A DNA stretch of 64,000 bases from Flavobacterium denitrificans DSM 15936 (GTDB lineage Bacteria > Bacteroidota > Bacteroidia > Flavobacteriales > Flavobacteriaceae). Position 1 is the stretch's first letter. Each line of letters starts with the position of its first letter. Positions 50,434 to 59,103 of the stretch are shown here, in pieces. The DNA is taken from NCBI RefSeq assembly GCF_000425445.1, contig NZ_KE384378.1, forward strand, positions 483,191-547,190, in the 5' to 3' direction. Under the pieces are notes generated by a model that saw nothing but the letters and a program-made list of their open reading frames with translations, did not search any database and was not told the DNA's origin. The position numbers were made by a program, and so were the translations under genes.

Positions 50434-51180
50434 CTACGGAAAAATCAATTTCACACTTGCCATTAAAATTACGGTTCCTAGAACCATTTTTAAGGTTCTG
50501 TTTGAGAATTTTCCGCTTCCATAAAATCCGCCTAACATTCCTCCTATAACTGCTATTGGAACTAAATAAAAACTATCCATCGGGATTGTTTTTCCTCCTA
50601 AAAAGAATCCTAGCATTCCGGCAAATGAATTCACAAAAATGAACAAACTCGAAATCGCCGCTGATTCTTTAACCGAAGCCCATCCTAAAAATAATAGAAT
50701 CGGACTTAAAATAATTCCCCCACCAATTCCTAACATTCCTGATAATAATCCGATAGTGAACCCAATTGCTAATGCAAACGGAAGATTTATTTTTACTTCT
50801 TCTTTCTCTTTAAAATTGAAAATTCCAAACAATCTCAAAGCAGCAAAAACCAGTACAATTCCGAGAACTATTTTGTAAATCGTATTATCCAAAGTGATAA
50901 AGCCACCAATAAAAGCCGCCGGAATCGATGCAATTGCAAACGGATAAAAGAGCTTTGGCTTGAAATAATTATTTCTGTAATAAAACAAAAACGAAATACT
51001 AGATACAAACAAATTCAGCAATAAAGCCGATGGTTTCATTACTGAAACTGGGAAAGCAAAAATGCTCATTAATGCCAGATATCCCGATGCTCCGCCATGC
51101 CCAACACTTGAATATAAAAATGCAATGACAATTAATGCGAAACTGAATAATAGTATGTTTTCGGAACTAAGTAAGTGCAT
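50434..51180 (-). CDS. TSUP-family (TauE/SafE) membrane transporter
   Basis: A 248-residue protein with about eight membrane helices. The two repeat signatures are SVGHGGASGYLALMSIFAFP and SGMLGIGGGIILSPILLFLG, both typical of TauE/SafE transporters. Family members export sulfite, sulfoacetate or other small anions. It is embedded in the Moco operon between mobA and moeA, so a link to molybdate, sulfite or nitrite is possible; no ModABC molybdate importer is seen in this window. Substrate unknown. Confidence 0.87.
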   Translation of the reverse strand: MHLLSSENILLFSFALIVIAFLYSSVGHGGASGYLALMSIFAFPVSVMKPSALLLNLFVSSISFLFYYRNNYFKPKLFYPFAIASIPAAFIGGFITLDNTIYKIVLGIVLVFAALRLFGIFNFKEKEEVKINLPFALAIGFTIGLLSGMLGIGGGIILSPILLFLGWASVKESAAISSLFIFVNSFAGMLGFFLGGKTIPMDSFYLVPIAVIGGMLGGFYGSGKFSNRTLKMVLGTVILMASVKLIFP

Positions 51181-51328
51181 TTTGTTTAATCGTTTATTTG
51201 GTTAACTGTTTAATCATTTTTTTCTTCAGATTTCTTAGCTATATGTTTTAATTTATACACTGCTTTTCATCAGTACTACCTAAAAATCTATTTTCTTGCT
51301 TCTTTCTTCTATTTTCTAATTCTAAAAT

Positions 51329-52501
51329 CTAATCAATCGGCAATAATGTCACTGATTGTCCTTTTACATAATTTTCTATATTCTCTGGAACAATTAATAA
51401 ACTGTTTGCAACGGCAAATGTGTTTAGCATTGCAGAGCTTTGGCCGTCTAAAACCGTGACATTTGTTTGGTCATATTTTGCTTTTAAAAACAATGTTTTT
51501 CCAGTGGTGTTCTTTATTTGTGAATTTAGTTTTCGAACTACTTTCGTTTTATGGATTTCCGAAAACCCCATTCTATTTTTTACTGCCGGTGCGACGTAAA
51601 TATAAAAATTAGTCAATGAAGAAGCGGGATTTCCCGGAAGGGCAAAAACTAACGTTTCATTTTTTTTACCAAAGAACATCGGTTTTCCCGGTTTTTGATT
51701 GATTTTGTAGAAAAGCTCTTTTACATCATTTTGCAATAAAGCTTCTTTAACAAAATCATAATCACCAACTGAAATACCACCCGAAATAAGAACGATGTCA
51801 TATTTTTTTAAAATCTCTTTCAAAGATTTTTTTGTCGCTTTTAAATTATCTTTTACTCTAAAAACTTTCGTTTTTTTTATTCCGATTGTTTGAAGTGCGG
51901 CTTCCAACATAACCGAATTGCTTTCAAAGATTTTTCCTTTTTTTAGTTTTTTTCCCGGTTGAACCAATTCATTTCCAGTAACTAAAATGGCTACTTTTGG
52001 CTTTTTATAAACTTCAATTTCTGTAATTCCCAAACAAGCCAAAAATCCAATTGCTGCAGGCGTAATTAGCGTATTAGCCTCAAAAACCATTTCCTCTTTG
52101 CGAATTTGTTCTCCAATTGGGCGAACATTTGCTAATTTTTCTGGCATTGTAGCAATCAAAATTGAATCATTATTTGCCATTACATGCTCTTGCATTACCA
52201 CTGTATCTGCGTGATCTGGAACGTGAGCGCCTGTAAAGATTCTAATTGCTTCGGTTGCTTTTAATTTTATATCCGAATGATCTCCAGCCTGAGAAATCCC
52301 CACAATGTCATATTGATGTCGAATGCTGTGCGCAAAAGCATATCCATCCATTGCCGACTGACGAAACGGCGGCATGTTTATTGGCGAAATCACTTTTTTA
52401 GCCAAAACATATCCCAAAGCTTTATTAACCTTAATTCGCTTGGTTGGCATTTTAGTACTGTTCGCTTCAATAATGGCTATGGCTTCTTCAACTTTGATCA
52501 T
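51329..52501 (-). CDS. moeA: Molybdopterin molybdenumtransferase MoeA
   Basis: A 390-residue MoeA, the first gene of the Moco operon. Domains in order: N-terminal (ALGYVLAKKVISPINMPPFR, then QSAMDGYAF with the conserved Asp), ligand-binding (IFTGAHVPDHADTVVMQE), MPT-binding (VAILVTGNELVQPGKKLKKG, ISGGISVGDYDFVKEAL, VFALPGNPASSLTNFYIYV) and a C-terminal beta domain (LDGQSSAMLNTFAVANSLLI). It inserts molybdate into adenylated molybdopterin. Its promoter carries the TAMGTA palindrome, tying cofactor synthesis to the nitrate regulon. Confidence 0.95.
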   Translation of the reverse strand: MIKVEEAIAIIEANSTKMPTKRIKVNKALGYVLAKKVISPINMPPFRQSAMDGYAFAHSIRHQYDIVGISQAGDHSDIKLKATEAIRIFTGAHVPDHADTVVMQEHVMANNDSILIATMPEKLANVRPIGEQIRKEEMVFEANTLITPAAIGFLACLGITEIEVYKKPKVAILVTGNELVQPGKKLKKGKIFESNSVMLEAALQTIGIKKTKVFRVKDNLKATKKSLKEILKKYDIVLISGGISVGDYDFVKEALLQNDVKELFYKINQKPGKPMFFGKKNETLVFALPGNPASSLTNFYIYVAPAVKNRMGFSEIHKTKVVRKLNSQIKNTTGKTLFLKAKYDQTNVTVLDGQSSAMLNTFAVANSLLIVPENIENYVKGQSVTLLPID

Positions 52502-52537
52502 TTCTGGTAATATATTAAAAGCAAAAAATACTTATTA

Positions 52538-52559
52538 CAAATATAAGTATTTTTACTTA
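52538..52559 (-). promoter_or_regulatory. moeA promoter with TAMGTA operator
   Basis: On the minus strand the -7 box TATATTTG runs 52545-52538, and TAAGTA-AAAA-TACTTA (52559-52544) shares its last TA with it, exactly as at nirB and narB. A third TAATAAGTATTTT lies just downstream. ATG at 52501. Confidence 0.75.
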
Positions 52560-52668
52560 GTTAAAATCATTAAAAATCTTAATTCTTTAAAAAATATAAA
52601 TTTAGTGTAATTAACGCAATTAGAATCAGAAAAAATCAAAATAGCTTTTTGAAATTACGGATTTCATT

Positions 52669-52917
52669 TTATTTCTTTCTAAAATTTCCCTTTGGAAGAT
52701 AGTATAGCCATGCAAAACCAATGAAAAATAGGATTGCCGAAGCTATAAAAGCAGGAATTAAAATTTCTTTATTATTATCTAACGCATTATTCAATGAGGC
52801 ATACAAAAGCCAAATCTGGATACTGACATTTAAAATCAGAATAAAAATAAGTGTCGAAAGTATATTATTCAGTTTATTAGGATTTGCTCGGTTCTGGCTT
52901 CTTCTAAATGTGCTCAT
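52669..52917 (-). CDS. Small two-helix membrane protein of the Rieske/molybdoenzyme cluster
   Basis: An 82-residue protein: a basic N-terminus (MSTFRRSQNRANPNKLNN), TM1 about 19-42 (ILSTLIFILILNVSIQIWLL), an Asn/Asp-rich loop, TM2 about 52-74 (ILIPAFIASAILFFIGFAWL), and a basic tail. The charge pattern puts both ends in the cytoplasm. It follows the Rieske gene by 15 nt, so it is part of that operon and may anchor or stabilise the complex. No confident family name. Confidence 0.72.
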   Translation of the reverse strand: MSTFRRSQNRANPNKLNNILSTLIFILILNVSIQIWLLYASLNNALDNNKEILIPAFIASAILFFIGFAWLYYLPKGNFRKK

Positions 52918-52932
52918 AGTTTAAAAATTAAA

Positions 52933-53445
52933 TTAGCTTTCTTTTTTCTCAATCAGCGCTTTTACAAAAACGGCATTTTCTTTAAAAAACACTTCCAATT
53001 GTGGCAATGCTCTTGGCGGTGGCCCAGCAATTACGTCACCAGTACTGGCATCAAAAGATCCTTCATGGCACGGACAATGTATAATTCCGGTTCCAGGTTT
53101 GTAAAAAACAGAACAGGAAAGATGTGTACATTTTTGCTCGTAAGCTCTAAAGTCGCCATTTTCAAGATGGATCAAAATATACGGAATTGTGCTTCCTTCT
53201 AAAACAAAACCTCTTGTCCCTCCCACAGGAACATCTTCTTTGTTACAAATAAAATGTTCTCCCTGAACTTCTTCTTTTGGCAAAAAAAGCGCTTTTGCCG
53301 TAACGAAGCCAGTTCCAACCATTAATCCGCCTGAAACAAATGTTAGGAACTTGGCAAAATCGCGTCGACTGACTTGAGTTGATTCTTGTTTTTTTATTGG
53401 AAAATCTTTTTTCCAGTTTTCATTTAAATTATCTTCTTTAGACAT
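52933..53445 (-). CDS. Tat-dependent membrane-anchored Rieske [2Fe-2S] protein
   Basis: A 170-residue protein. The N-terminus carries a twin-arginine motif in SRRDFAKFLTFVSGGLMVGT followed by one hydrophobic helix, like Rieske proteins of bc complexes. The cluster motifs are CTHLSC (C-T-H-x-x-C) and CPCHEGSF (C-P-C-H), complete. It should sit on the periplasmic side with its helix in the inner membrane. It lies 10 nt after the four-cluster ferredoxin gene. A Rieske subunit beside a cytoplasmic molybdoenzyme is unusual and suggests quinol-linked electron transfer. Confidence 0.9.
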   Translation of the reverse strand: MSKEDNLNENWKKDFPIKKQESTQVSRRDFAKFLTFVSGGLMVGTGFVTAKALFLPKEEVQGEHFICNKEDVPVGGTRGFVLEGSTIPYILIHLENGDFRAYEQKCTHLSCSVFYKPGTGIIHCPCHEGSFDASTGDVIAGPPPRALPQLEVFFKENAVFVKALIEKKES

Positions 53446-53455
53446 GACTTGTCAT

Positions 53456-54025
53456 TTAATAAATTCGTAATTCTGTACTGCCTTTTGGCATCATAATATT
53501 AACTTTTGTCGTTACTTTTTCTTGTCCAAAAATAAAATTATTAATTGGTGTACTATTTGGTCGCATTTCTTCAATTTGTTCTCTTGTACCAAAAAACAAA
53601 GCACCGCTTGGGCAAACTGTTGCACACATTGGTTTTTTTCCAACGCTTGTTCGGTCGTAGCACATATTGCATTTCATCATCAAATCATAATCTTCATTTT
53701 TCTTTGGAACTCCGAAAGGACAAGCCATAACGCAATTCGAACAGCCAATACATCTTTCTGTGCTTGCAGTGTGAACAATCCCAAATTCATCCTGCGAAAT
53801 TGCATCTGCAGGGCAAACATTCGCACAAACGGGATCTTCGCAATGCATACAAACCTGAACTGTCGTCTGGATTGTTGAAGCACGATCTACATAATTCACG
53901 CTGATTAAGGTTTGCTGACCGTTGGTTTCACATTCGGCGCAAGCCATTTCACAGGCTTTACAGCCAATGCAACGTTGCATATCTACAAAAAATTCTTCAC
54001 TGGTATTAAAATTGGTTAAATTCAT
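53456..54025 (-). CDS. Four-cluster ferredoxin-like subunit (DMSOR beta family)
   Basis: A 189-residue protein with cysteine groups typical of NarH/DmsB-type electron-transfer subunits: RCIGCKACEMACAECETNGQ, CMHCEDPVCANVCP, RCIGCSNCVMACPFGVP and KCNMCYDRTSVGKKPMCATV. This gives sixteen or so ligands for up to four [4Fe-4S] clusters. No signal peptide, so cytoplasmic. It should pass electrons between the membrane subunits and the molybdoenzyme encoded 19 nt upstream. A slightly shorter than usual beta subunit. Confidence 0.9.
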   Translation of the reverse strand: MNLTNFNTSEEFFVDMQRCIGCKACEMACAECETNGQQTLISVNYVDRASTIQTTVQVCMHCEDPVCANVCPADAISQDEFGIVHTASTERCIGCSNCVMACPFGVPKKNEDYDLMMKCNMCYDRTSVGKKPMCATVCPSGALFFGTREQIEEMRPNSTPINNFIFGQEKVTTKVNIMMPKGSTELRIY

Positions 54026-54044
54026 AAGGTTAAATTTTTATAGA

Positions 54045-56261
54045 TTAAACACTTGCATATGCTTCAGATTCTTTAGACGGCGAGGCAATTGTTCCCTGCG
54101 GAAATAATTGACAGGCACAGACTTTAAACTCTGGAATTTTTGAAATTGGGTCTAAAGTTCCAGGTGTTAATTGATTTGCCGATTTATGTCCCGGCCAGTG
54201 ATACGGAATAAAAACAGTATCTTTTCTGATAGTTTCTACAATATTGGCTGGAAATATTCCTTCTCCTCGACGCGTTACCACTCGAACTAATTCACGTTGC
54301 TTTATATTGTATTTCAGAGCCATTTCGGGATGAATTTCAACCATTGGCTCCGGAAACTGATCCACTAATTTTCCAATTCTGCGGGTTTGTGTTCCGCTCA
54401 AGTATTGCGAAACGACACGTCCGGTTGTCAATGTTATTGGATATTCTTCATCGGTAATTTCGCCCGGAAGTTTGTATGGAGCAGGATTAAAATGTGCTTT
54501 TCCATCAGGTGTTTTGAATTTTTTATCTTCCCAAAGTCTTGGTGTTCCGGGATGATCTTCGGTTGGGCAAGGCCAAAAAATGCCCATGTTGTCTTCTACT
54601 TTTTTATATGTAATTCCGAAATAATCTGCTGTTCCTCCTTTTGAAGCTACACGCAGTTCGTTGAAAATTTCTTCGCTATTATTGTAGGTGAATTTATCCT
54701 TTTCGCCCAAACGTTCAGCTATTTCTAATAAAATCGAAGTATCAGTTCGCGCTTCACCCGGAGGCGTAACGGCTTGCCTGATGCGAATTACTCGACCTTC
54801 TGCCGAGGTTGTTGTTCCTTCTTCTTCTTCTTGTAAAGATCCTGCCAAAACAATATCGGCATGTCTTGCGGTTTCATTTAAAAAGAAATCAATACAGACG
54901 TAAAACTCTAATTTTTCTAAAGCTGAACGCACATAATTATTGTTTGGAAGTGAAACTAATGGGTTAAAACAAATCGAAATTAATCCTTTGATTTCATCTC
55001 TATGAATGGCTTCTATAATTTCATAGGCCGTAAGTCCTTTTCCGGGTAAATCTTTTTCGTCAATTCCCCAAACTTCTGAAATGTATTTTCTGTGTTCCGG
55101 ATTTTCAATATCTCTGTTTCCCGGCAATTGATCGCATTTATGTCCATGTTCTCTTCCGCCTTGGCCATTTCCTTGTCCGGTAATAGTTCCGTAACCACAA
55201 TATGGTCTTCCAATTCTTCCGGTTGCTAAAACGAGGTTAATACATCCTAAAACATTATCGACACCTTTTGAATGGTGTTCAATACCACGTGCATGAAGTA
55301 AAAAACTTGTTTTCGCTTTTCCCCATAATTCGGCGGCTGCTTTTATTTTTTCTTTGTCAATTCCGGTAACTTCTTCTGCCCATTCTAATGTATAGTCTTT
55401 TACAGCATCGATAGTTTCCTGAAATCCTGAAGTATAATTATCAATAAAATCGTGATCAAGCATATCGTGATCGACTAAATATTTCAGCATTGCTCCATAC
55501 AACGCAGAATCTGTTCCGGGTTTTACATCTAAATGAATATCGGCAGTTCGCGCAAGTGGAATCATCCTTGGATCGATTACGATTAATTTTGCGCCTCTAT
55601 CTCTTGCTTTCCAAATCCAATGTGTCAGCGTTGGAAAAGTTTCACTAATATTGGCTCCAGTTACAATAATCACTTCGGCATATTCTAAATCGGAGTAATT
55701 ATTTGAAGCGCGATCTAAACCGAATGCTTTTTTATTTCCGGCACCAGCACTTACCATGCAAAGTCTTCCATTGTAATCCAGATTTCTTGTTTTTAGAGCA
55801 ACACGGGCAAATTTTCCAACTAAATAACTTTTTTCATTTGTCAATGAAACTCCAGATAACATGGAGAAAGCATGTTTTCCGTATTTTTCCTGAATTCTTT
55901 TTATTTCAGAAACAGTTTTATCCATCGCATCATCCCAAGAAACTTTTTCAAAACCTTTTCCCTCTACTCTTTGTATCGGGTGTAAAAGTCGGTCTGGGTG
56001 ATTATTTTGCAAATAACGTTGCACTCCTTTTGGACACAAACGCCCTTCGTTGAAAGGAAATTCCATCCAAGGTTCAAAGCCCACGACTTTATTTTCTTTT
56101 ACCATTAATTGAATTCCACATTGCATTCCGCAGAAACAACAATGCGTTTTTACAACTTCGTCTGGTTCATCTCTTCCTTCATATCCGTCTACTGGCGCAT
56201 AATTTTTGTGTGGACCAAAAGCCTCTATAATTTCCTCTATTGATACTGGTAGTTTTGCCAT
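54045..56261 (-). CDS. Molybdopterin oxidoreductase, probable nitrate reductase catalytic subunit
   Basis: A 738-residue DMSO-reductase-family enzyme. The [4Fe-4S] motif uses Cys41 (or 42), Cys44, Cys48 and Cys76 (HCCFCGMQCGI, GRLCPKG). Cys168 in YNGRLCMVSAGAG is the probable Mo ligand, as in NasA/NapA-type enzymes. ITGQGNGQGGREHGHKCDQL and RGIEHHSKGVDNVLG are family motifs. The C-terminal pterin-binding domain includes LTTGRVVSQYLSGTQTRRIG. No Tat signal, so it works in the cytoplasm. Three NarK-type genes nearby and Moco genes next to it make nitrate the likely substrate, but other oxyanions or formate are not excluded. Confidence 0.85.
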   Translation of the reverse strand: MAKLPVSIEEIIEAFGPHKNYAPVDGYEGRDEPDEVVKTHCCFCGMQCGIQLMVKENKVVGFEPWMEFPFNEGRLCPKGVQRYLQNNHPDRLLHPIQRVEGKGFEKVSWDDAMDKTVSEIKRIQEKYGKHAFSMLSGVSLTNEKSYLVGKFARVALKTRNLDYNGRLCMVSAGAGNKKAFGLDRASNNYSDLEYAEVIIVTGANISETFPTLTHWIWKARDRGAKLIVIDPRMIPLARTADIHLDVKPGTDSALYGAMLKYLVDHDMLDHDFIDNYTSGFQETIDAVKDYTLEWAEEVTGIDKEKIKAAAELWGKAKTSFLLHARGIEHHSKGVDNVLGCINLVLATGRIGRPYCGYGTITGQGNGQGGREHGHKCDQLPGNRDIENPEHRKYISEVWGIDEKDLPGKGLTAYEIIEAIHRDEIKGLISICFNPLVSLPNNNYVRSALEKLEFYVCIDFFLNETARHADIVLAGSLQEEEEGTTTSAEGRVIRIRQAVTPPGEARTDTSILLEIAERLGEKDKFTYNNSEEIFNELRVASKGGTADYFGITYKKVEDNMGIFWPCPTEDHPGTPRLWEDKKFKTPDGKAHFNPAPYKLPGEITDEEYPITLTTGRVVSQYLSGTQTRRIGKLVDQFPEPMVEIHPEMALKYNIKQRELVRVVTRRGEGIFPANIVETIRKDTVFIPYHWPGHKSANQLTPGTLDPISKIPEFKVCACQLFPQGTIASPSKESEAYASV

Positions 56262-56280
56262 GCTTTTTTTGTTTGTTTTG

Positions 56281-56406
56281 TTTCAAGTTTCAGGTTTCAG
56301 GTTCTGTACGGAACTTGAAAACTTAAACTTAAACCTTTTATAAATTTTGTCTTCAGGTTTCAGGTTCTGTGCGGAACTTTAAACTTTAAACTTTAAACCT
56401 GAAACT
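56281..56406. repeat. TTTCAGGTTTCAGGTTCTG repeat
   Basis: Two imperfect tandem halves (56281-56337 and 56350-56406) each contain TTTCAGGTTCTGTRCGGAAC followed by AAACTT/AAACC words that are partly complementary (GTTTCAAG, CTTGAAAAC). It fills the gap between the cytochrome b-like gene and the molybdoenzyme gene. No coding frame. Confidence 0.65.
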
Positions 56407-56413
56407 ATTTTCT

Positions 56414-57463
56414 TTATCCAAATAAATTTCCGCCCTCTAATCTGGCTTTTAAATGTGCTTGCGCTAGTCTTGATCTTTTTCCTTCGGGACTTAAATCAAG
56501 GTGAGAAGTTCCGTCTTCGTGGGTAAAATCAAACCCTAATTGTTTGGTTACTGTTTTTAAATCGTCGATATGAAGCTGTGTAGCGAATTCTTCACCAGTA
56601 TGCGGACAAACTGCCATTCCTTTTTTAATTCCTTCTTGCTTATAAATATGTGCGCCAATTTGTGCCGGGCGCTGAATGATATGAAAGAATTTCCCAAACG
56701 GAATCCACAACAAAAACATAATTACAGTTACACAATGAATTACAGCAAGGAAATCGTATGCAAAACCTTTCATGAATTGATACGAATAAGTTAGGCACAA
56801 ACCTGTAACGGATATTGCGATCAATAAAATTAGAGGCAGTAAATCGCCTTCAAAAGTTTGTGTTGCAATTAATCCAGGATTTGTCAATCTTCTTCTTAAA
56901 TAATAAACTGAACCTATTATTACAAGCCAAGATGACCAGTTTAAAGCATGAAAAATTAGAAATGCCAAAAAGGAATTTATCTGGAAATCCATCATTTTGA
57001 ATCCGAAAAAATGAGCTTCGTAAATGGAAATGGAATTGGGTGCCAATGTGAAATGAATCCATCCGAACGTAAGCGGAATTGTAATAGCAAAAGCCGATAA
57101 ACATCCTAAAGCAATACAAAAATGAGCAAACCAACGCCATTTGCTTCTTGGATAAATGAATCTTTGAACTAAAATATTTTGTACCGATTCTTTCCCCAAA
57201 AACCATAAATGTGCAAACACTTTTCCGGTAAAAAGGAATTTAAGGCTTCTTTTAAAATACATCCAGGTTGGAGGTCTTTGAAGCCAGACTGTGTATCTAT
57301 AAACAATTCCAAAGAAAGCAAATACGGTTCCGAATAAATAAGTAACCAGTGCTGCATCAAAATTTTGCAATTGTCTTGAACCGTAAAACACTAGTATAAT
57401 TGTAAGTATAGAAACTACTGTTGCAACCAGTAAAGCTTTGGTATTAAACGTTTTATTTTTCAT
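56414..57463 (-). CDS. NarI/cytochrome b-like membrane subunit
   Basis: A 349-residue protein with about six hydrophobic helices: two near 10-60, then about 110-135 (FAHFCIALGCLSAFAITIPL), 165-185, 208-230 (LLPLILLIAISVTGLCLTYS) and 240-260 (FLAVIHCVTVIMFLLWIPFG). His in HFCIALG, HALNWSSW, HCVTVIM and the end of the last helix (FFHIIQ) could be heme b ligands. A cytoplasmic tail with CPHTGEE follows. The layout recalls NarI and DsrM-like quinol-oxidising subunits. Between the narK genes and the molybdoenzyme gene, it is the likely quinol side of that system. Confidence 0.75.
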   Translation of the reverse strand: MKNKTFNTKALLVATVVSILTIILVFYGSRQLQNFDAALVTYLFGTVFAFFGIVYRYTVWLQRPPTWMYFKRSLKFLFTGKVFAHLWFLGKESVQNILVQRFIYPRSKWRWFAHFCIALGCLSAFAITIPLTFGWIHFTLAPNSISIYEAHFFGFKMMDFQINSFLAFLIFHALNWSSWLVIIGSVYYLRRRLTNPGLIATQTFEGDLLPLILLIAISVTGLCLTYSYQFMKGFAYDFLAVIHCVTVIMFLLWIPFGKFFHIIQRPAQIGAHIYKQEGIKKGMAVCPHTGEEFATQLHIDDLKTVTKQLGFDFTHEDGTSHLDLSPEGKRSRLAQAHLKARLEGGNLFG

Positions 57464-57492
57464 CCTTAATTTTTAATTTAATGATTACTTCC

Positions 57493-59085
57493 TTAACTTG
57501 GCTTCTCGCAATTCTTACGATTGTAAAACCACCAATTGATACCTGTAGCTAATATAGTAAAAAAAGCAACACCAATAAAAAATTGATTTACAGTACCATT
57601 ACTAGAAATATTATTTCCTATTAATTTAGAAAATATAAATGGCCCAAACGCTGCTATAGCAGCTGTCCAGCCAATAACACCAGCTGCCTGACGCGGATTT
57701 TCTTTAAAAATAATTGGATATTGTCTAAAAGTACCCGCATTTCCAATTCCGGTGAAAAAGAACATTACCATAATTACTCCCACAAAAAGCGGAAATTGAT
57801 CCATGCTTGTTGGTGCAACTAATCCTTGAGTGACTAAAACAACCGCTCCAACCAGAATTCCTAATCCCGTTATGGTTGTCAATACTGCCCCTCCAACTTT
57901 ATCGGCAACAAAACCGAAAGCGATTCGGCTGGCAGAACCAATCAATGGACCATAAAAAGCATATACCAAAGGATCTGGCGCATTTGGAAAATCTCCGTAT
58001 AAAAATTTAATCATTAAAGGAAAGGCGGCAGACAAGCCAGCAAAAGTTCCGAAAGTCATAACGTAAGTGATTGTACAATACCAAGTATGCTTATTGGAAA
58101 AAATATCCAATTGCTCTTTTACTGAAGCTTTCATTGGAATACTTTTTAAATAAAACCAGCTCACGATCGTCATTATTATTAAAAAAGGCGCATACCAAAA
58201 TGCTGCAGATTGCAAATAAATTGGTTTGTTTTTTACTGCCGTATTTTCAGCACTGAGGTTGTTTATTATTTTTTCAGCTAGTTTTGGATTTGCATTTGCA
58301 ATCGCTTTTGCCTTTGCTTTATTAGGAAGTGAAATAAAAACAATTGCATTATCATTAGAATTCACGGCAGTGCTAACTGAATCAATAACAATCTTCTTTA
58401 CATTAGAAAGAATTTTTGCTTGCACTTCGGTATCTAGCGCTACAAAAACTTCTTTTTGTTTTTCTATTGATGAATTTTGAAAAACTGCTAATGTTTCTTT
58501 GGGATCAATATTGGTAAAAACGGTTGAGGCTCCAAAAATTCCAACACTGATGACTAAAGGTGTAACAAATTGCGCTATTGAAACACCAAAATTTCCAATT
58601 CCTGCCTGAATTCCTAATGCAGTTCCTTTTAATTTTTGAGGAAAAAACAAACTGGTACTTGGCATATAAGATGAAAAATCACCACCGCCAAAACCAGTTG
58701 TAAAAGCCAAAACTGCAAAAACCCAGAAAGGTGTATTTACATTCATAACAGCAAAACCAATTCCGATTACAGGAATTAATTTAATTGCTGTTGCGAAAGA
58801 CACAATATGTCGTGTTCCAAAAATAGGAAGCAAAAACGTATGAATAATTCTTAAAAATCCAGCAGCTAATCCAGGAATTGCAGTCAACCAGAAAAGCTGG
58901 TCTTTTGAAAAATTAAATCCTAATCCGGGTAATTTTACTGCTATAACGCTCATCATAAACCAAGAAGCAAATGACAGCACTAATGTAATTGTTGTAATTG
59001 TTAAAGTTCTCCAAGCTATTTTACTTCCGCCAGCATTCCAATACGCTTCATCTTCGGGGTTCCATTTGTCTAACCAAGTTTTCAT
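57493..59085 (-). CDS. NarK-type MFS transporter with periplasmic insertion
   Basis: A 530-residue transporter. The nitrate signature is GGGDFSSYMPSTSLFFPQKL followed by GTALGIQAGIGNFGVSIAQF, as in NarK/NarU. A second signature is MFFFTGIGNAGTFRQYP. Between TM5 and TM6 (about residues 180-290) is an extra hydrophilic segment (SIEKQKEVFVALDTEVQAKI, KAKAIANANPKLAEKIINNL), placed periplasmic by topology. It belongs to a different subgroup from the three 490-residue paralogues, whose insert is elsewhere. It lies 29 nt upstream of the cytochrome b-like gene and 18 nt behind the next NarK gene. Confidence 0.88.
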   Translation of the reverse strand: MKTWLDKWNPEDEAYWNAGGSKIAWRTLTITTITLVLSFASWFMMSVIAVKLPGLGFNFSKDQLFWLTAIPGLAAGFLRIIHTFLLPIFGTRHIVSFATAIKLIPVIGIGFAVMNVNTPFWVFAVLAFTTGFGGGDFSSYMPSTSLFFPQKLKGTALGIQAGIGNFGVSIAQFVTPLVISVGIFGASTVFTNIDPKETLAVFQNSSIEKQKEVFVALDTEVQAKILSNVKKIVIDSVSTAVNSNDNAIVFISLPNKAKAKAIANANPKLAEKIINNLSAENTAVKNKPIYLQSAAFWYAPFLIIMTIVSWFYLKSIPMKASVKEQLDIFSNKHTWYCTITYVMTFGTFAGLSAAFPLMIKFLYGDFPNAPDPLVYAFYGPLIGSASRIAFGFVADKVGGAVLTTITGLGILVGAVVLVTQGLVAPTSMDQFPLFVGVIMVMFFFTGIGNAGTFRQYPIIFKENPRQAAGVIGWTAAIAAFGPFIFSKLIGNNISSNGTVNQFFIGVAFFTILATGINWWFYNRKNCEKPS

Positions 59086-59103
59086 TTTATTGTATTTTAA
59101 TTT

